DNA of 64,000 bases from Plantactinospora endophytica (GCF_016862915.1 NZ_BONW01000013.1:620001-684000), one strand, 5' to 3'; positions 15,303-25,191 are shown, numbered from the stretch's first letter. The notes: a model not told the origin generated them from the letters alone. Numbers and translations are program-made.

Positions 15303-17705
15303 ATGAAGGCCACCCCCCGCCCGCCCCGCCGCAGCATCGCAGTGACAGCGACCCTGGTACTGCTCGCCGCCGGTGCCCTCGCCTCCTCGTCGTCGACCTC
15401 CCTGGCTCGGCAGCCCGCCGACCAGCGCTCCCTGGCCACCACCATGCCGACCGGCCCGATGGAGCTGCCCGCCGAGTGGATGACCTCGCAGCGGCTCAGC
15501 GACGGCAGCCGGGAACTCTCCGCCGCCAAGTACGTCAAGGCCCGGGGCGAGGCGGACGGGGTCGCCGCACGCAGCCGGGGCGCGTACCAGGACCTGGCCC
15601 GGCAGAAGTGGCACTTCTTCGGCCCGACCAACATCGGCGGGCGGATCGTCGACATCGCGATCGACCCGAAGGTCGACGACCAGATCTTCGTCGCCGCCGC
15701 CTCCGGCGGGATCTGGAAGTCCAGCGACGCCGGGATGACCTACGAGTCCGTCTGGCCGGGAAACTGGGTGCAGAGCATGGGCGCGGTCGCGATGACCCGC
15801 AGCGGGGTGCTCTTCGCCGGCACCGGCGAGGCGCAGCCCGGCGGTGGCTCGATCACCTTCGGCGGGGACGGGATCTACCGGTCGACCAACCGGGGCAGGA
15901 CGTGGCAGCGGGTGGGGCTGACGGACAGCCACGCCATCGCCCGGTTCGCCATCGACCCGCGCAACGAGCGGCGGATCTTCGCCGCCGCCGCCGGCAACCT
16001 GTTCAAGCCGGGCGGTGAGCGCGGCGTCTACCTTTCCGAGAACGGCGGCGACAGTTGGCGCCGGGTGCTCACCCCGCCGAACAGCACCACCGGGGCGACC
16101 GAGGTGCTCGTCGACCCGACCAACCCGAACCGGGTCTACGCCGCCCTCTGGGACCACCTGCGCGAGCCGCACCAGCGGACGTACGGCGGGGCGGGCTCCA
16201 GCCTGTGGCGCTCCGACAACGGCGGCCGGACCTGGCAGCGGATGACGAACGGGCTGCCGACCGACGCCGACCAGGGCCGCTGGGGCCTGGCACTCGCGCC
16301 GAGCGATCCGGAGCGGCTCTACGCGTACGTCGGCACCGCGCTCGGCCCGTTCCGGGCGTTCTACCGCTCCGACGACGGCGGCGACACCTGGACCCAGACC
16401 CCGGTCACCGCCAACCAGGCATCGCAGTCCACCTTCAGTTGGTGGTTCGGCAAGCTCTGGGTGGACCCCGAGGACGCCGAGCACGTCTTCCTGGCCGGGG
16501 TGAACCTGGTCCGCTCGACCGACGGTGCGCAGACCTTCGCCTCGGTCAGCGGTGTGCACGCCGACCAGCACGTGATGCGCTGGGACCCGAAGGTCCCGGA
16601 CCGGGCCTACCTCGGCAACGACGGCGGGATGTACCGCTCCGACGTCAATGGCGTGGGCGGCTGGACCAAGGCGACGTACGAGCCGTACACGCAGTTCTAC
16701 ACGGTCGACGTCGCCGAGACCGATCCGGCGCTGAAGGTCGCCGGAGCGCAGGACAACGGCTGCAACCGGGGCTACAACGGGGTCGGCGGCCCGTGGGACG
16801 CGATCGGCTGCGGCGACGGGCTCCAGGTGGTCATCCATCCCGAGGCGTCGAACATCGTCTTCGGATGCAGCCAGTACGGCTCCTGCTACCGCTCGGAGAA
16901 CAGCGGCGGCACCCCACGGCAGACCATCGGCACCAACCAGACCGTCTCGCAGCGGCGCAACTGGCAGACGCCGCTCCAGTTCGACCCGAGCGATCCGAAC
17001 GTCATGTACTACGCCGGCAACATCGTCAACCGGTCCACCGACAACGGCCGTACCTGGACGGCGATCAGCCCGGACCTGACCGGCGGCGGCCCGAACGACC
17101 CGAACGGGTACCCGTGGGGCACGATCACCACGATCGCGGCGGCGCCGACCGACGGCAGCAAGCTCTACGTCGGCACCGACGACGGCCGGCTGTGGTGGAC
17201 CGACGACGTCGGGCAGAACTGGCACCAGGTCGACCCGGCGGAACTCCCCGGCACCTGGGTCACCCGGGTCGCGGTGCACCCGACGGACAAGAACATCGCG
17301 TACGCCACCTTCTCCGGCTTCCGGTCCGGCAGTGACCGCCCGCACGTCATGGTGACCCAGGACGGCGGCCGTACCTGGACGGACATCGGCCGGGGCCTGC
17401 CGGACGCGCCGGTCAACTCGGTCATCCCGACCGCCGACGGCCTGCTCGTGGTCGGCACCGACGTCGGGGTCTACCTCTCGGCCTGGAACGGCGGGGAGTG
17501 GGCCGCACTCGGCACGAACCTGCCGCAGGCGGCCGTGATGTACCTGCGCTACCACGAGCCGACCCGGCAACTGACCGCCGCGACCTTCGGCCGGGGCGTC
17601 TACGACCTCACGGTACCCCGGTGCCCGGCGGCGTCGACCAGGCTGCCGCTGCGCAAGCCGGGCGTCGGCGTGGTCGGGGCGCTCGCCTCCTGCCGAGCTC
17701 GGTGA
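15303..17705 (+). CDS. Secreted BNR/Asp-box (sortilin-like) propeller protein
   Basis: An 800-aa protein with a Sec signal (ATLVLLAAGALASSSSTSLA). From about residue 95 it has many BNR/Asp-box style repeats of the form S-x-D-x-G-x-T-W (WKSSDAGMTY, YRSTNRGRTW, WRSDNGGRTW, YRSDDGGDTW, NRSTDNGRTW, VTQDGGRTW), which fold into the beta-propellers of sialidase-like and VPS10/sortilin-like proteins. The similar proteins I know are annotated as glycosyl hydrolases, but I see no catalytic residues that would prove this. Start ATG is preceded by AGGAGAGAG. It is a single gene closed by a strong hairpin at 17735. Confidence 0.8.
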   Translation: MKATPRPPRRSIAVTATLVLLAAGALASSSSTSLARQPADQRSLATTMPTGPMELPAEWMTSQRLSDGSRELSAAKYVKARGEADGVAARSRGAYQDLARQKWHFFGPTNIGGRIVDIAIDPKVDDQIFVAAASGGIWKSSDAGMTYESVWPGNWVQSMGAVAMTRSGVLFAGTGEAQPGGGSITFGGDGIYRSTNRGRTWQRVGLTDSHAIARFAIDPRNERRIFAAAAGNLFKPGGERGVYLSENGGDSWRRVLTPPNSTTGATEVLVDPTNPNRVYAALWDHLREPHQRTYGGAGSSLWRSDNGGRTWQRMTNGLPTDADQGRWGLALAPSDPERLYAYVGTALGPFRAFYRSDDGGDTWTQTPVTANQASQSTFSWWFGKLWVDPEDAEHVFLAGVNLVRSTDGAQTFASVSGVHADQHVMRWDPKVPDRAYLGNDGGMYRSDVNGVGGWTKATYEPYTQFYTVDVAETDPALKVAGAQDNGCNRGYNGVGGPWDAIGCGDGLQVVIHPEASNIVFGCSQYGSCYRSENSGGTPRQTIGTNQTVSQRRNWQTPLQFDPSDPNVMYYAGNIVNRSTDNGRTWTAISPDLTGGGPNDPNGYPWGTITTIAAAPTDGSKLYVGTDDGRLWWTDDVGQNWHQVDPAELPGTWVTRVAVHPTDKNIAYATFSGFRSGSDRPHVMVTQDGGRTWTDIGRGLPDAPVNSVIPTADGLLVVGTDVGVYLSAWNGGEWAALGTNLPQAAVMYLRYHEPTRQLTAATFGRGVYDLTVPRCPAASTRLPLRKPGVGVVGALASCRAR

Positions 17706-17734
17706 CGGCAAGCCTGACCTAGCGGTACTGCCCG

Positions 17735-17765
17735 GCGGGGGTGTGGACGGTGTCCACACCCCCGC
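17735..17765 (+). terminator. Strong 14-bp hairpin terminator
   Basis: Perfect 14-bp stem (GCGGGGGTGTGGAC and its complement) with a 3-nt loop GGT, 30 bp after the BNR gene. No T-tract, as is common for actinobacterial terminators. The remaining 190 bp to the next gene should hold its promoter; I see nothing else there. Confidence 0.75.
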
Positions 17766-17954
17766 ATCCGCCCAGGCATCCAGATGGCGTCGATCCGACC
17801 AGGGATGTGTCCGGCTACCGGATCGGCAGATCGCCTCCGACCGACCCGAGGCTGTCTGGCAGGGCCTGATCTACGTCGTCCCGCAACGCGGGATGTTCGT
17901 CCGGCGGAGGACGGTGATGGCGTTACCTGTCATCCGGCCGCTCGGTAGGACAGT

Positions 17955-19196
17955 ATGCTGCGATTTTCAAAGACAAATCGGATCATGCTGGCCGGCCTGC
18001 TACTGACCACCGCAGTCGTCGTCGCCCCGACCGCCGTGGCAGAGCGGGTGTACCGGGTCGAGGCGGCGCCCGAGATCGACCGGTCGGCGTTGCGGATGGC
18101 GCTCGACGCGTTACCGGCGGCCGGGGTACCCGGAGCGGTGGCCGCCGCCCGGATCGACCGCCAACCCTGGGCCGGGGCCGCCGGCATCGCGGACCTGGCG
18201 GACGCCGCGCCGATCCGGCCGTGGTCACGACAACGGGTCGGCAGCATCACCAAGACGTTCGTCGCCACCACCCTGCTGCGGCTAGTCGACGAGGGCGCGC
18301 TCGGCCTCGACGACCAGGTCGGACGGTGGCTGCCGGAGCTGTTGCCCGGCGAACTCGGGCAACGGGCGACGGTACGAATGCTGCTCAACCACACCAGCGG
18401 GATCGGGAACTACACCGACGTGCTGCTCGACTCGCTCGCCGCCGTCGATCGGGTGGGGGACACGACGTACCCGCCGACCGAGCTGGCCTCGATCGGGCTC
18501 GGACTGCCCCGCGCCGGGGAACCGGGCGAGGGCTTCGCCTACTCGAACACCAACTACATCCTGGTCGGACTGATCATCGAGCGGGTGACCGGCAACGACG
18601 CGACCGACGAGGTGACCCGGCGGGTGATCCGGCCGCTGCGGCTGACCGGTACCTACTTCCCGGCCGGGGACCCGACGATCCGGGGGCCGCACGCCGGTGC
18701 CTACTTCGCCCCGCTCGGCGTGCGCAACTTCGGCGAGTACGGGATGACCTGGGCCTGGACCGCCGGTGAGCTGATCGCCACGATGGACGACCTGAACCGG
18801 TTCTTCCGGGCGCTGCTCGGCGGCCGGCTGCTCTCGGCGGCGACGCTCGCCGAGATGCTCCGCACCGTACCGTTCGACACCGAGGCGCCGGAACTCGGCG
18901 GCTACGGTCTGGGCATCTTCCAACTCGGCACGCCCTGCGGCGAGGTCTGGGGGCACGACGGCGGCGTGATCGGGCAGCTCACGATCTCCCTGCACACCCG
19001 GGACGGCAGCCGGCAGGCGTCGCTGAGCAGCAACCTGAGCCACTACCAGGTGTTCGCCGCCGAGCCGCACCCGATCGACGTCGCGACGCAGGAGTTCTTC
19101 CGGATCGCGCACTGCCCGAACAGCCCGGCGGGCCTCGTCCGGGCCTCGCCGCCGCCCGGCCTCCCGCCCATCGCCGGCCCGGCGCCGACCTGGTAA
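17955..19196 (+). CDS. Secreted serine hydrolase (class C beta-lactamase family)
   Basis: Beta-lactamase/D-alanyl-D-alanine carboxypeptidase fold. After a signal peptide (IMLAGLLLTTAVVVAPTAVA) the three active-site motifs are present: SITK at 97-100 (nucleophile Ser97, general base Lys100), YSN at 196-198, and HDG at 334-336 in the KTG position. The last form is typical of esterases and DD-peptidases of the family rather than true beta-lactamases, so a DD-carboxypeptidase or esterase role is more likely than antibiotic resistance. Single gene. Confidence 0.87.
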   Translation: MLRFSKTNRIMLAGLLLTTAVVVAPTAVAERVYRVEAAPEIDRSALRMALDALPAAGVPGAVAAARIDRQPWAGAAGIADLADAAPIRPWSRQRVGSITKTFVATTLLRLVDEGALGLDDQVGRWLPELLPGELGQRATVRMLLNHTSGIGNYTDVLLDSLAAVDRVGDTTYPPTELASIGLGLPRAGEPGEGFAYSNTNYILVGLIIERVTGNDATDEVTRRVIRPLRLTGTYFPAGDPTIRGPHAGAYFAPLGVRNFGEYGMTWAWTAGELIATMDDLNRFFRALLGGRLLSAATLAEMLRTVPFDTEAPELGGYGLGIFQLGTPCGEVWGHDGGVIGQLTISLHTRDGSRQASLSSNLSHYQVFAAEPHPIDVATQEFFRIAHCPNSPAGLVRASPPPGLPPIAGPAPTW

Positions 19197-19285
19197 CCCC
19201 GGCACCGGCGCCCGTCTCGGCGTCCTGACGACCTCGACCCGCGCAAGACCAACGGCATCCATGCCGCCGGCACCGTCGGCCGTCG

Positions 19286-19315
19286 CGGTGGACCGGCCCG
19301 GACGGCGGTCCACCG
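19286..19315 (+). terminator. 10-bp hairpin downstream of serine hydrolase
   Basis: CGGTGGACCG and CGGTCCACCG form a perfect 10-bp stem with a 10-nt loop, in the 284-bp gap after the hydrolase gene. Probable terminator. The rest of the gap is expected to hold the DUF4331 promoter; no clear motif seen. Confidence 0.5.
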
Positions 19316-19480
19316 GACGGCGGCCCGGATGACCGTCGGACATCGGATATCGACATTCGGAGCCGCCGCCCGGTGCGGATGGGTGGCTGACGGCAATCTC
19401 ACAACGGGCCATCACCGACCGCTTCCCTTCCGAATGCCCGGCAGACGACACCACCGTCCGCACCGGAATCGGGAGGGAAG

Positions 19481-21211
19481 ATGACCACGACACCTGGCCC
19501 GGCCACACGGCCGAGGCCCGCGCGACGGGTGACCACGGCGCTGGCCGCCGCCACCTGCGTCGCGCTCGCCGGGGGAGTGGCCGGCCTCGGGCCGAGCACC
19601 GCAGGGGCGTCCAGCCACCGCGAGGCGCCCCTGGTCGCCATGGACCCGGCGATCGACAACACCGACCTGTACGCCTTCGTCAGCCCCGAGCGCCCGGGCT
19701 ATCTCACGTTCGTCGCCAACTGGGTACCGTTCGAGGAGCCGAACGGGGGACCGAACTTCTACCCGTTCGCGACCGACGCGGCGTACAACATCAAGGTCGA
19801 CAACGACGGTGACGCCAAGCCGGACGCGACGTTCCGGTGGACGTTCCAGAACGTCGACCGGCGGGGCGGCTCGACGTTCCTCTACAACAACGGCCCGGTC
19901 ACCTCGCTGGACGACGAGAACCTGCTGTTCCGGCAGACCTACAAGCTGGAGTCGTCGTTCGACGGCGAACCGTTCAAGACCCGGGTGACCGGCGGGATGG
20001 TCGCACCGTCCCGGGTCGGCAACGCCTCGATGCCGGACTACGCCAAGCTCCGCCGGGACGCCACCACCACCCTGCCCGGCGGCTGGAAGGTCTTCGCCGG
20101 CCAGGCCGACGACCCGTTCTTCCTGGACCTGCGGGTCTTCGACCTGCTCTATGGCGGGGACCTGAGCGAGACCGGTCAGGACACGTTGGCCGGCTACAAC
20201 GTCAACAGCATCGCCCTCCAGGTGCCGTTCTCCGACGTGGCGTTGCGCGGCGACGCGAAGCGCAATCCGGTGATCGGGGTCTGGGCGACCACCGACCGGC
20301 CCCGGGTACGGATCTCCGGCAAGGTCGGCGACGTGCCGCGCAGCGGTGACCGGGTGCAGGTCTCCCGGCTGGGCAACCCGCTGGTCAACGAGGTGGTGGT
20401 GCCGGCGAAGCTGAAGGACGCGTTCAACTCGCTGTCGCCGGACAAGGACGCCAGCATTCCCGAGGTGGTGGCCCGGGTGACCAACCCCGAACTGCCACAG
20501 TTGATCGAGAAGATCTATAACGTACCGGCGCCGCCGGCGCCCCGGCAGGACCTCGTGGAGATCTTCCTGACCGGGATCACCACGAAGACACCGGACGGCC
20601 CGATCAAGGTCGACCTCAACTCGCAGCTCAACAACCAGGACGTGTCGCCGGGCCGGTTCCAGCCGTCCGAGATGCTCCGGCTGAACCTGTCGACGCCGGT
20701 GGCCGAGTCGCCGAACCGGCTGGGCGTACTTGGTGGTGACCTACAGGGCTTCCCGAACGGGCGGCGGCTCACCGACGACGCGGTGGACATCGCGATCCAG
20801 GCCGTCGAGGGTGCGGCGCAGAGCGGCAAGCTGGTCGAGGCGCTCGCCGCCGGAGACAAGGTGGACGCGAACGACAACGGGTTCGGCGACTCCTTCCCGT
20901 ACCTGGCCCTGCCGAACGTCGGCGCGGTCAACAAGGGTGGCGGCACCGGGGCCGGTACCGGAGCGGCGTCGGACGACGGTGACCGGGCCACCGCGTCGCC
21001 GCAGTCCGCCGATCCGTCGGGCACCCCGGGCAGCCAGGCCGGGCTGGCCAGCCGGAACAGCGGCGACACCGCCGCGACGACGGTCGCGACCACCGTCGCC
21101 TGGGGGCTGGCCGGAGTGGCCGCCGCACTCGGCACGCTGCTGCTGGTCGGCTGGCTGCGCTGGCGCCGCCGCCCCGCGCCGGTCGGCTCCGAACCCACCC
21201 AACCGCTGTAG
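19481..21211 (+). CDS. DUF4331 secreted, C-terminally anchored protein
   Basis: A 576-aa exported protein. After an N-terminal signal (LAAATCVALAGGVAGLGPSTAGA) comes the hallmark SSHREAPLVAMDPAIDNTDLYAFVSPE of DUF4331, then VANWVPFEEPNGGPNFYPFATDAAYNIKVDNDGD, which has Ca-binding-like Asp/Asn spacing. A Ser/Thr/Gly-rich stretch (485-540) leads to a transmembrane helix (WGLAGVAAALGTLLLVGWL) and a short basic tail, so the protein is probably held at the outer face of the membrane. Function unknown. RBS GGGAGGG is upstream. It belongs to the block with the TPR and NicO genes, although a hairpin separates them. Confidence 0.85.
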   Translation: MTTTPGPATRPRPARRVTTALAAATCVALAGGVAGLGPSTAGASSHREAPLVAMDPAIDNTDLYAFVSPERPGYLTFVANWVPFEEPNGGPNFYPFATDAAYNIKVDNDGDAKPDATFRWTFQNVDRRGGSTFLYNNGPVTSLDDENLLFRQTYKLESSFDGEPFKTRVTGGMVAPSRVGNASMPDYAKLRRDATTTLPGGWKVFAGQADDPFFLDLRVFDLLYGGDLSETGQDTLAGYNVNSIALQVPFSDVALRGDAKRNPVIGVWATTDRPRVRISGKVGDVPRSGDRVQVSRLGNPLVNEVVVPAKLKDAFNSLSPDKDASIPEVVARVTNPELPQLIEKIYNVPAPPAPRQDLVEIFLTGITTKTPDGPIKVDLNSQLNNQDVSPGRFQPSEMLRLNLSTPVAESPNRLGVLGGDLQGFPNGRRLTDDAVDIAIQAVEGAAQSGKLVEALAAGDKVDANDNGFGDSFPYLALPNVGAVNKGGGTGAGTGAASDDGDRATASPQSADPSGTPGSQAGLASRNSGDTAATTVATTVAWGLAGVAAALGTLLLVGWLRWRRRPAPVGSEPTQPL

Positions 21212-21222
21212 TTCGCCCCGCC

Positions 21223-21260
21223 CCGGGGGCACGGCGCTCGCCCGCCGGCCGTGCCCCCGG
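21223..21260 (+). terminator. 13-bp hairpin between DUF4331 and TPR genes
   Basis: CCGGGGGCACGGC and its exact complement form a 13-bp stem around a 12-nt loop, 12 bp after the DUF4331 stop. It may end or attenuate transcription into the TPR-NicO pair. Confidence 0.6.
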
Positions 21261-21320
21261 CCCCCGGCCCTGGAAGGCCGGAAGAGGAACCGGAAGGCCG
21301 GAAGAGGCAGAGGAGGAGAG

Positions 21321-22643
21321 ATGAGGCGGCCACTACCACGAATCCGGGTACGTTCCCTGGTCGTGCTCGGGCTGGCGACCGTACTGCTGCTCGGCGTCGG
21401 TGGGGTACTGGGACTCCGCGCACCGGCACCGACACCGGCGTCGGCCACCGGCGAGGTCGTACCCCGGGTCAACCGGCTCGCCGCGACGATCGACCGGGCA
21501 CAGGAACAGCTCCGGCGAGTACCCGGCGACCACCGGAGCTGGGCGACGCTCGGGCTGGCGTACCTGGAGAAGTCCCGGATCACGGCGGACCCGAGCTGGT
21601 TCGGCAAGGCCGAGGGGGCACTGCGCCGCTCCCTCGCGGTGCGCCCGGACGGCAACGACCCGGCGCTGGCCGGACTCGGTGCCCTGGCCAACGCCCGGCA
21701 CGACTTCACCGGGGCGGCCGGTTACGCCCGCCAGGCGTTGCGGATCAACCCCTACAGCGCGGAGGCGTACGCGGTGCTCGGCGACGCCGAGACCCAGCTC
21801 GGCCGGGCCGATGCGGCGACCGACGCGGTGCAACGCCTGCTCGACCTGCGCCCCGGGCTGACCGCGCTGACCCGGGCCGCCTACGACCGGGAGCAGCGCG
21901 GCCGGATCACCGAGGCGACCGCCCTGCTGCGACAGGCCCTCGACACCGCCCTCGATCCCGCCGACGTCGCGTTCTGCCGCTACCAGCTCGGCGAGCTGGC
22001 CTGGAACTCCGGCGACCTGGCCGGCGCGGAGCGGGAGTACGCGGCCGGCAGCGCCGCCGACCCCGGCTACCTGCCGCTACTCCAGGGCCGGGCGAAGGTC
22101 GCCGCCGCCCAGGGTCGGCTCGACCGGGCACTCGCCGACTACGCCGATCTCACCGCCCGGTCACCGACGCCCGGTTACCTCCTCGAATATGCCGAGCTGC
22201 TGGAATCCGCCGGCCGGAGCACGGAGGCGACTGCCCAACGGACCCTGGCGCAGGCCGCACACCAGCTCTTCACCGGCAACGGCGGTGCCGACGACCTGAC
22301 CGGGGTCGCCATCGCGCTGGCCCGGTCGCGTCCGGCCGAGGCGCTGACGCTGGCCCGCCGGGAGTGGCAGCGGCGGCAGTTCGCCGAGGTGGCCGACGCG
22401 CTCGCCCGAGCGCTGCACGCCAACGGGCGGAACGCCGAGGCGCTCGGCTACGCCCGCCGCGCCGAGGCGCTGGGCGCCCGCGACGCCCGGTACGCGTACC
22501 ACCTCGGAGTGATCGAACTCGCGCTCGGCGACCGGGACGCCGCCCGGCGCGACCTCGGCCGCGCGCTCGACATCAACCCGCACTTCTCACCACTGGACGC
22601 GCCGGCCGCCGTGCGCGCCCTCGCCGAACTGGGGTCACCATGA
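21321..22643 (+). CDS. Tetratricopeptide-repeat membrane-anchored protein
   Basis: A 440-aa protein with an N-terminal transmembrane or signal helix (VVLGLATVLLLGVGGVLGL) and extracellular tetratricopeptide repeats from about residue 65 to the end. Several helical pairs are visible, for example WATLGLAYLEKSRITADPSWF, YAVLGDAETQLGRADAATDAV and YAYHLGVIELALGDRDAARRD. The ATG has AGGAGGAG immediately upstream. Its stop overlaps the NicO gene (ATGA), so the pair is coupled. A role as a scaffold for the NicO or DUF4331 proteins is inference. Confidence 0.85.
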   Translation: MRRPLPRIRVRSLVVLGLATVLLLGVGGVLGLRAPAPTPASATGEVVPRVNRLAATIDRAQEQLRRVPGDHRSWATLGLAYLEKSRITADPSWFGKAEGALRRSLAVRPDGNDPALAGLGALANARHDFTGAAGYARQALRINPYSAEAYAVLGDAETQLGRADAATDAVQRLLDLRPGLTALTRAAYDREQRGRITEATALLRQALDTALDPADVAFCRYQLGELAWNSGDLAGAEREYAAGSAADPGYLPLLQGRAKVAAAQGRLDRALADYADLTARSPTPGYLLEYAELLESAGRSTEATAQRTLAQAAHQLFTGNGGADDLTGVAIALARSRPAEALTLARREWQRRQFAEVADALARALHANGRNAEALGYARRAEALGARDARYAYHLGVIELALGDRDAARRDLGRALDINPHFSPLDAPAAVRALAELGSP

Positions 22644-24292
22644 GCAGGATCGCGCGGGTGGTCGTCACCGGGCTCGGATTCGGGCTCGGACTCGGGCTGG
22701 CCGGCGCGCTGGCCGTACCGCCCGGTCCGGCCACCGCCCACCCGCTGGGCAACTTCTCGGTCAACCAACTCGCGGCGGTGGAACTCCGTTCCGACCGGGT
22801 CGAGGTGGCCGCCGAGGTCGACCTCGCCGAACTGCCGACGGCACAGGAGTCCGGCACGGTCGACCGGGACGGCGACGGCACGGCGAGCGGGCCGGAGCGC
22901 GCCGCGCACGCCACTGCCGGCTGCGCCGGGCTGGCCCGGGACTTCTCGGCCACCGTCGCCGGCCGCCGGCTCGGCTGGACGGTCGCCGACAGTGCCTTCG
23001 AGTACGCCTCCGGCACCGCCGGACTGCCGACCAGCCGGTTGCGCTGCCGGTTGACCGCCGACGCCGCCCTCGGCTCGGCGACGACCGTCGAGATCGTCAA
23101 CCGGTACCGGATCGACCGGGTCGGTTGGCGCGAGCTGACCGCCGTCGGGTACGGCGTCGAGATCGTCGACTCCCCGCTGCCGGTGCGGAGTGTCAGTGCC
23201 GGGCTGCGGGCGTACCCGGCGGATCTGCTCAGCTCGCCGTTGGACGTACGGTCGGCGCGGCTGCGGGTGGCGCCGGTCGGGGGCGGTGGGGCGATATCCC
23301 CCGGCGGCAATTCGACGACCGTGGTCGGGGATCCGGCCTCGGGCACCGTCACCGGGAATCCCGCCTCGGTTGCCGCCGGTTGGACGGCCGGCGCCGAGCG
23401 GCGGTTACGCGACCTCGTCGGCAGCCGCCAGTTGACGCCACTGGTCGGGGTACTCGCCGTGCTGCTCGCCCTGGTGCTGGGCGCGGCACACGCGGCGCTG
23501 CCCGGCCACGGCAAGACGGTGATGGCCGCCTACCTGGCCGGTCGGGCCGGCCGGCCCCGGGACGCCGTCGCCGTCGGCGCCACGGTGACGCTCACGCACA
23601 CCGGCGGAGTACTGGTGCTCGGCCTGCTGCTGACCACGATGGCCGGACTGGTAGGCGAGACCGTCCTCGGCTGGCTCGGCGTGGTCAGCGGCGGCCTGAT
23701 CGCCGTGGTCGGTGCGAGCATGTTGCTCGACCTCCGACGCCGCCGCGCCGGAACCGGCCCGAGGTCCGCCCACCGGCACGTCCACGCCGACGGGTCCACC
23801 CACGAGCAACAATCCATCCCGGATCACGGGTCCACACAGGCCCCCGGCCGCGAGCACGCGCACCAGCACGACAACGCCGACAGCCACGAGCACGGCCACA
23901 GCCACGATCACTCGCACCGGCACGGGGCGGGGCATCGCCACCACCACGGTCCGAGTCGGCTCGGCATCCTGGGGCTCGGTGTCTCCGGTGGGCTGGTACC
24001 CAGCCCGTCCGCGCTGGTGATCCTGCTCGGCGCGATCGGGCTCGGCCGTACCGGATTCGGGGTGTTGCTCGTGGTCGGCTACGGCGTCGGGATGGCGGCC
24101 ACGCTGACCGCCGCGGGCCTGCTGGTGGTCCGGTTGCGACAGCGCTGGGACCAGCGGCGGCGGCCCGACCGGACAGCCCGGTGGCGGCGGCTGGCCGTGC
24201 TCGCCGCCGCCGCGCCGATCGGCACGGCCGCGCTGGTGCTCGTCGTCGGCCTGGTCCTCGCCGGCCGAGCCCTGGGCGCGGTCGCCGCCTAG
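22640..24292 (+). CDS. NicO/RcnA-type nickel-cobalt transporter with His-rich loop
   Basis: A 550-aa membrane protein. An N-terminal exported domain (about 30-250) contains SVNQLAAVEL and a Ca-binding-like TVDRDGDG. The transporter part follows, with the NicO/RcnA motifs HAALPGHGKTVMAAYLAGR and TLTHTGGVLVLGLLL and a second repeat GLVPSPSALVILLGAIGLG. Between them a loop at about 375-435 holds around 19 His, mostly as H-x-H, a likely metal-binding site. RcnA exports Ni/Co while other NicO proteins import; direction cannot be told from sequence. ATG overlaps the TPR stop. Confidence 0.85.
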   Translation: MSRIARVVVTGLGFGLGLGLAGALAVPPGPATAHPLGNFSVNQLAAVELRSDRVEVAAEVDLAELPTAQESGTVDRDGDGTASGPERAAHATAGCAGLARDFSATVAGRRLGWTVADSAFEYASGTAGLPTSRLRCRLTADAALGSATTVEIVNRYRIDRVGWRELTAVGYGVEIVDSPLPVRSVSAGLRAYPADLLSSPLDVRSARLRVAPVGGGGAISPGGNSTTVVGDPASGTVTGNPASVAAGWTAGAERRLRDLVGSRQLTPLVGVLAVLLALVLGAAHAALPGHGKTVMAAYLAGRAGRPRDAVAVGATVTLTHTGGVLVLGLLLTTMAGLVGETVLGWLGVVSGGLIAVVGASMLLDLRRRRAGTGPRSAHRHVHADGSTHEQQSIPDHGSTQAPGREHAHQHDNADSHEHGHSHDHSHRHGAGHRHHHGPSRLGILGLGVSGGLVPSPSALVILLGAIGLGRTGFGVLLVVGYGVGMAATLTAAGLLVVRLRQRWDQRRRPDRTARWRRLAVLAAAAPIGTAALVLVVGLVLAGRALGAVAA

Positions 24293-24301
24293 AAACCGGC
24301 T

Positions 24302-24449
24302 GCCGTCGCCCCGAACCGGCGGAGCTGCCGTCGGCCGGAACCGATGGAGCTGCCGTCGCCCGGAACCGATGGAGCAGCCGTCGCCGGGAAACCAGCGGAG
24401 CTGCCGTTCGGACAACCGGCGGAGCTGCCGTTCGGCGAGCGCCGGAGCT
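24302..24449 (+). repeat. 25-bp minisatellite, six copies
   Basis: Six units of 23-26 bp (24302, 24327, 24352, 24377, 24403, 24427) with core GCCGTCGCCCGGAACCGATG and GGAGCT ends. They follow the NicO stop, whose last bases (GTCGCCGCCTAGAAACCGG) look like a degenerate unit. They fill over half of the 257-bp gap before sigK; the remaining 100 bp should hold the sigK promoter. Confidence 0.85.
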
Positions 24450-24549
24450 GTGGCCCGGAAACCGGTGGCGCGGTGGGATACCGATCTGCCGGGTTGTCGT
24501 GTCGAATACCAATCGTGGTCCGGTGGACTGCTGACGGAAGGCTGGTGCC

Positions 24550-25191
24550 ATGACGGATCCCAGCGGCGCGCGACGCCGGCCCGACCACCTCACCCCGGTA
24601 CCGTCGCCAAGGCCGGCGCCGGACGCGGGGCGGGCCGAGGCGGACGGGCTGTTGCGGGCGGTTGCCCTCGGCGACGAGGCGGCCTTCGGCCGGCTCTACG
24701 ACCTGGTCGCACCCAGGGTGTACGGCCTGGTCCGCCGGGTGCTGCGGGATCCGGCGCAGACCGAGGAGGTCGCCCAGGAGGTACTGGTCGAGGTGTGGCG
24801 CACGGCTACCCGGTTCGACCCGGCCCGTGGCTCCGCGACGAGCTGGATCTGCACGATCGCGCACCGCCGGGCGGTGGACCGGGTCCGGGCCGAGCAGGCC
24901 AGCGCCGAACGTCAGGCCCGGGTCGCCGCCAGCCCGGCCGAGACCCCGCACGACGAGGTACCGGACCAGGCCACCCGTCGGCTGGAACAGCAGCAGGTCC
25001 GGCGCTGTCTCGGCGACCTGACCGACCTGCAACGCGAGGCGATCACGCTCGCCTACTACGCCGGGCACACCTACCGGGAGGTCGCGGACCTGCTCGGCGC
25101 CGGACTGCCGACCGTGAAGACCCGGATGCGGGACGGGCTCATCCGGTTGCGGGACTGTCTCGGCGTACTCGGGATGGAGGTGACCCGGTGA
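24550..25191 (+). CDS. sigK: ECF sigma factor, SigK-like
   Basis: A 213-aa sigma-70 ECF factor. Region 2 is FGRLYDLVAPRVYGLVRRVL and QTEEVAQEVLVEVWRTATRFDP (the core RNA polymerase and -10 contacts); region 4 is LTDLQREAITLAYYAGHTYREVADLLGAGLPTVKTRMRDGLIRLRD. The sequence is close to mycobacterial SigK, and the downstream overlapping gene is an RskA-type anti-sigma factor, which supports the name. SigK regulons usually include secreted proteins, which fits the surrounding exported genes (inference). GTGA overlap with rskA. Confidence 0.88.
   Translation: MTDPSGARRRPDHLTPVPSPRPAPDAGRAEADGLLRAVALGDEAAFGRLYDLVAPRVYGLVRRVLRDPAQTEEVAQEVLVEVWRTATRFDPARGSATSWICTIAHRRAVDRVRAEQASAERQARVAASPAETPHDEVPDQATRRLEQQQVRRCLGDLTDLQREAITLAYYAGHTYREVADLLGAGLPTVKTRMRDGLIRLRDCLGVLGMEVTR

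Noticed and set aside
15234-17759. 841-codon open frame antisense to the BNR gene
   Set aside because: Shadow of a GC-rich gene; the plus strand has a signal peptide, RBS and regular Asp-box repeats.
17955-19196. Antibiotic-resistance beta-lactamase
   Set aside because: HDG replaces KTG in the third motif, which is more typical of esterases and DD-peptidases; resistance cannot be claimed.
24302-24449. Regular repeats that could be a CRISPR array
   Set aside because: Units of 23-26 bp follow one another with no unique spacers and no cas genes; a plain minisatellite.
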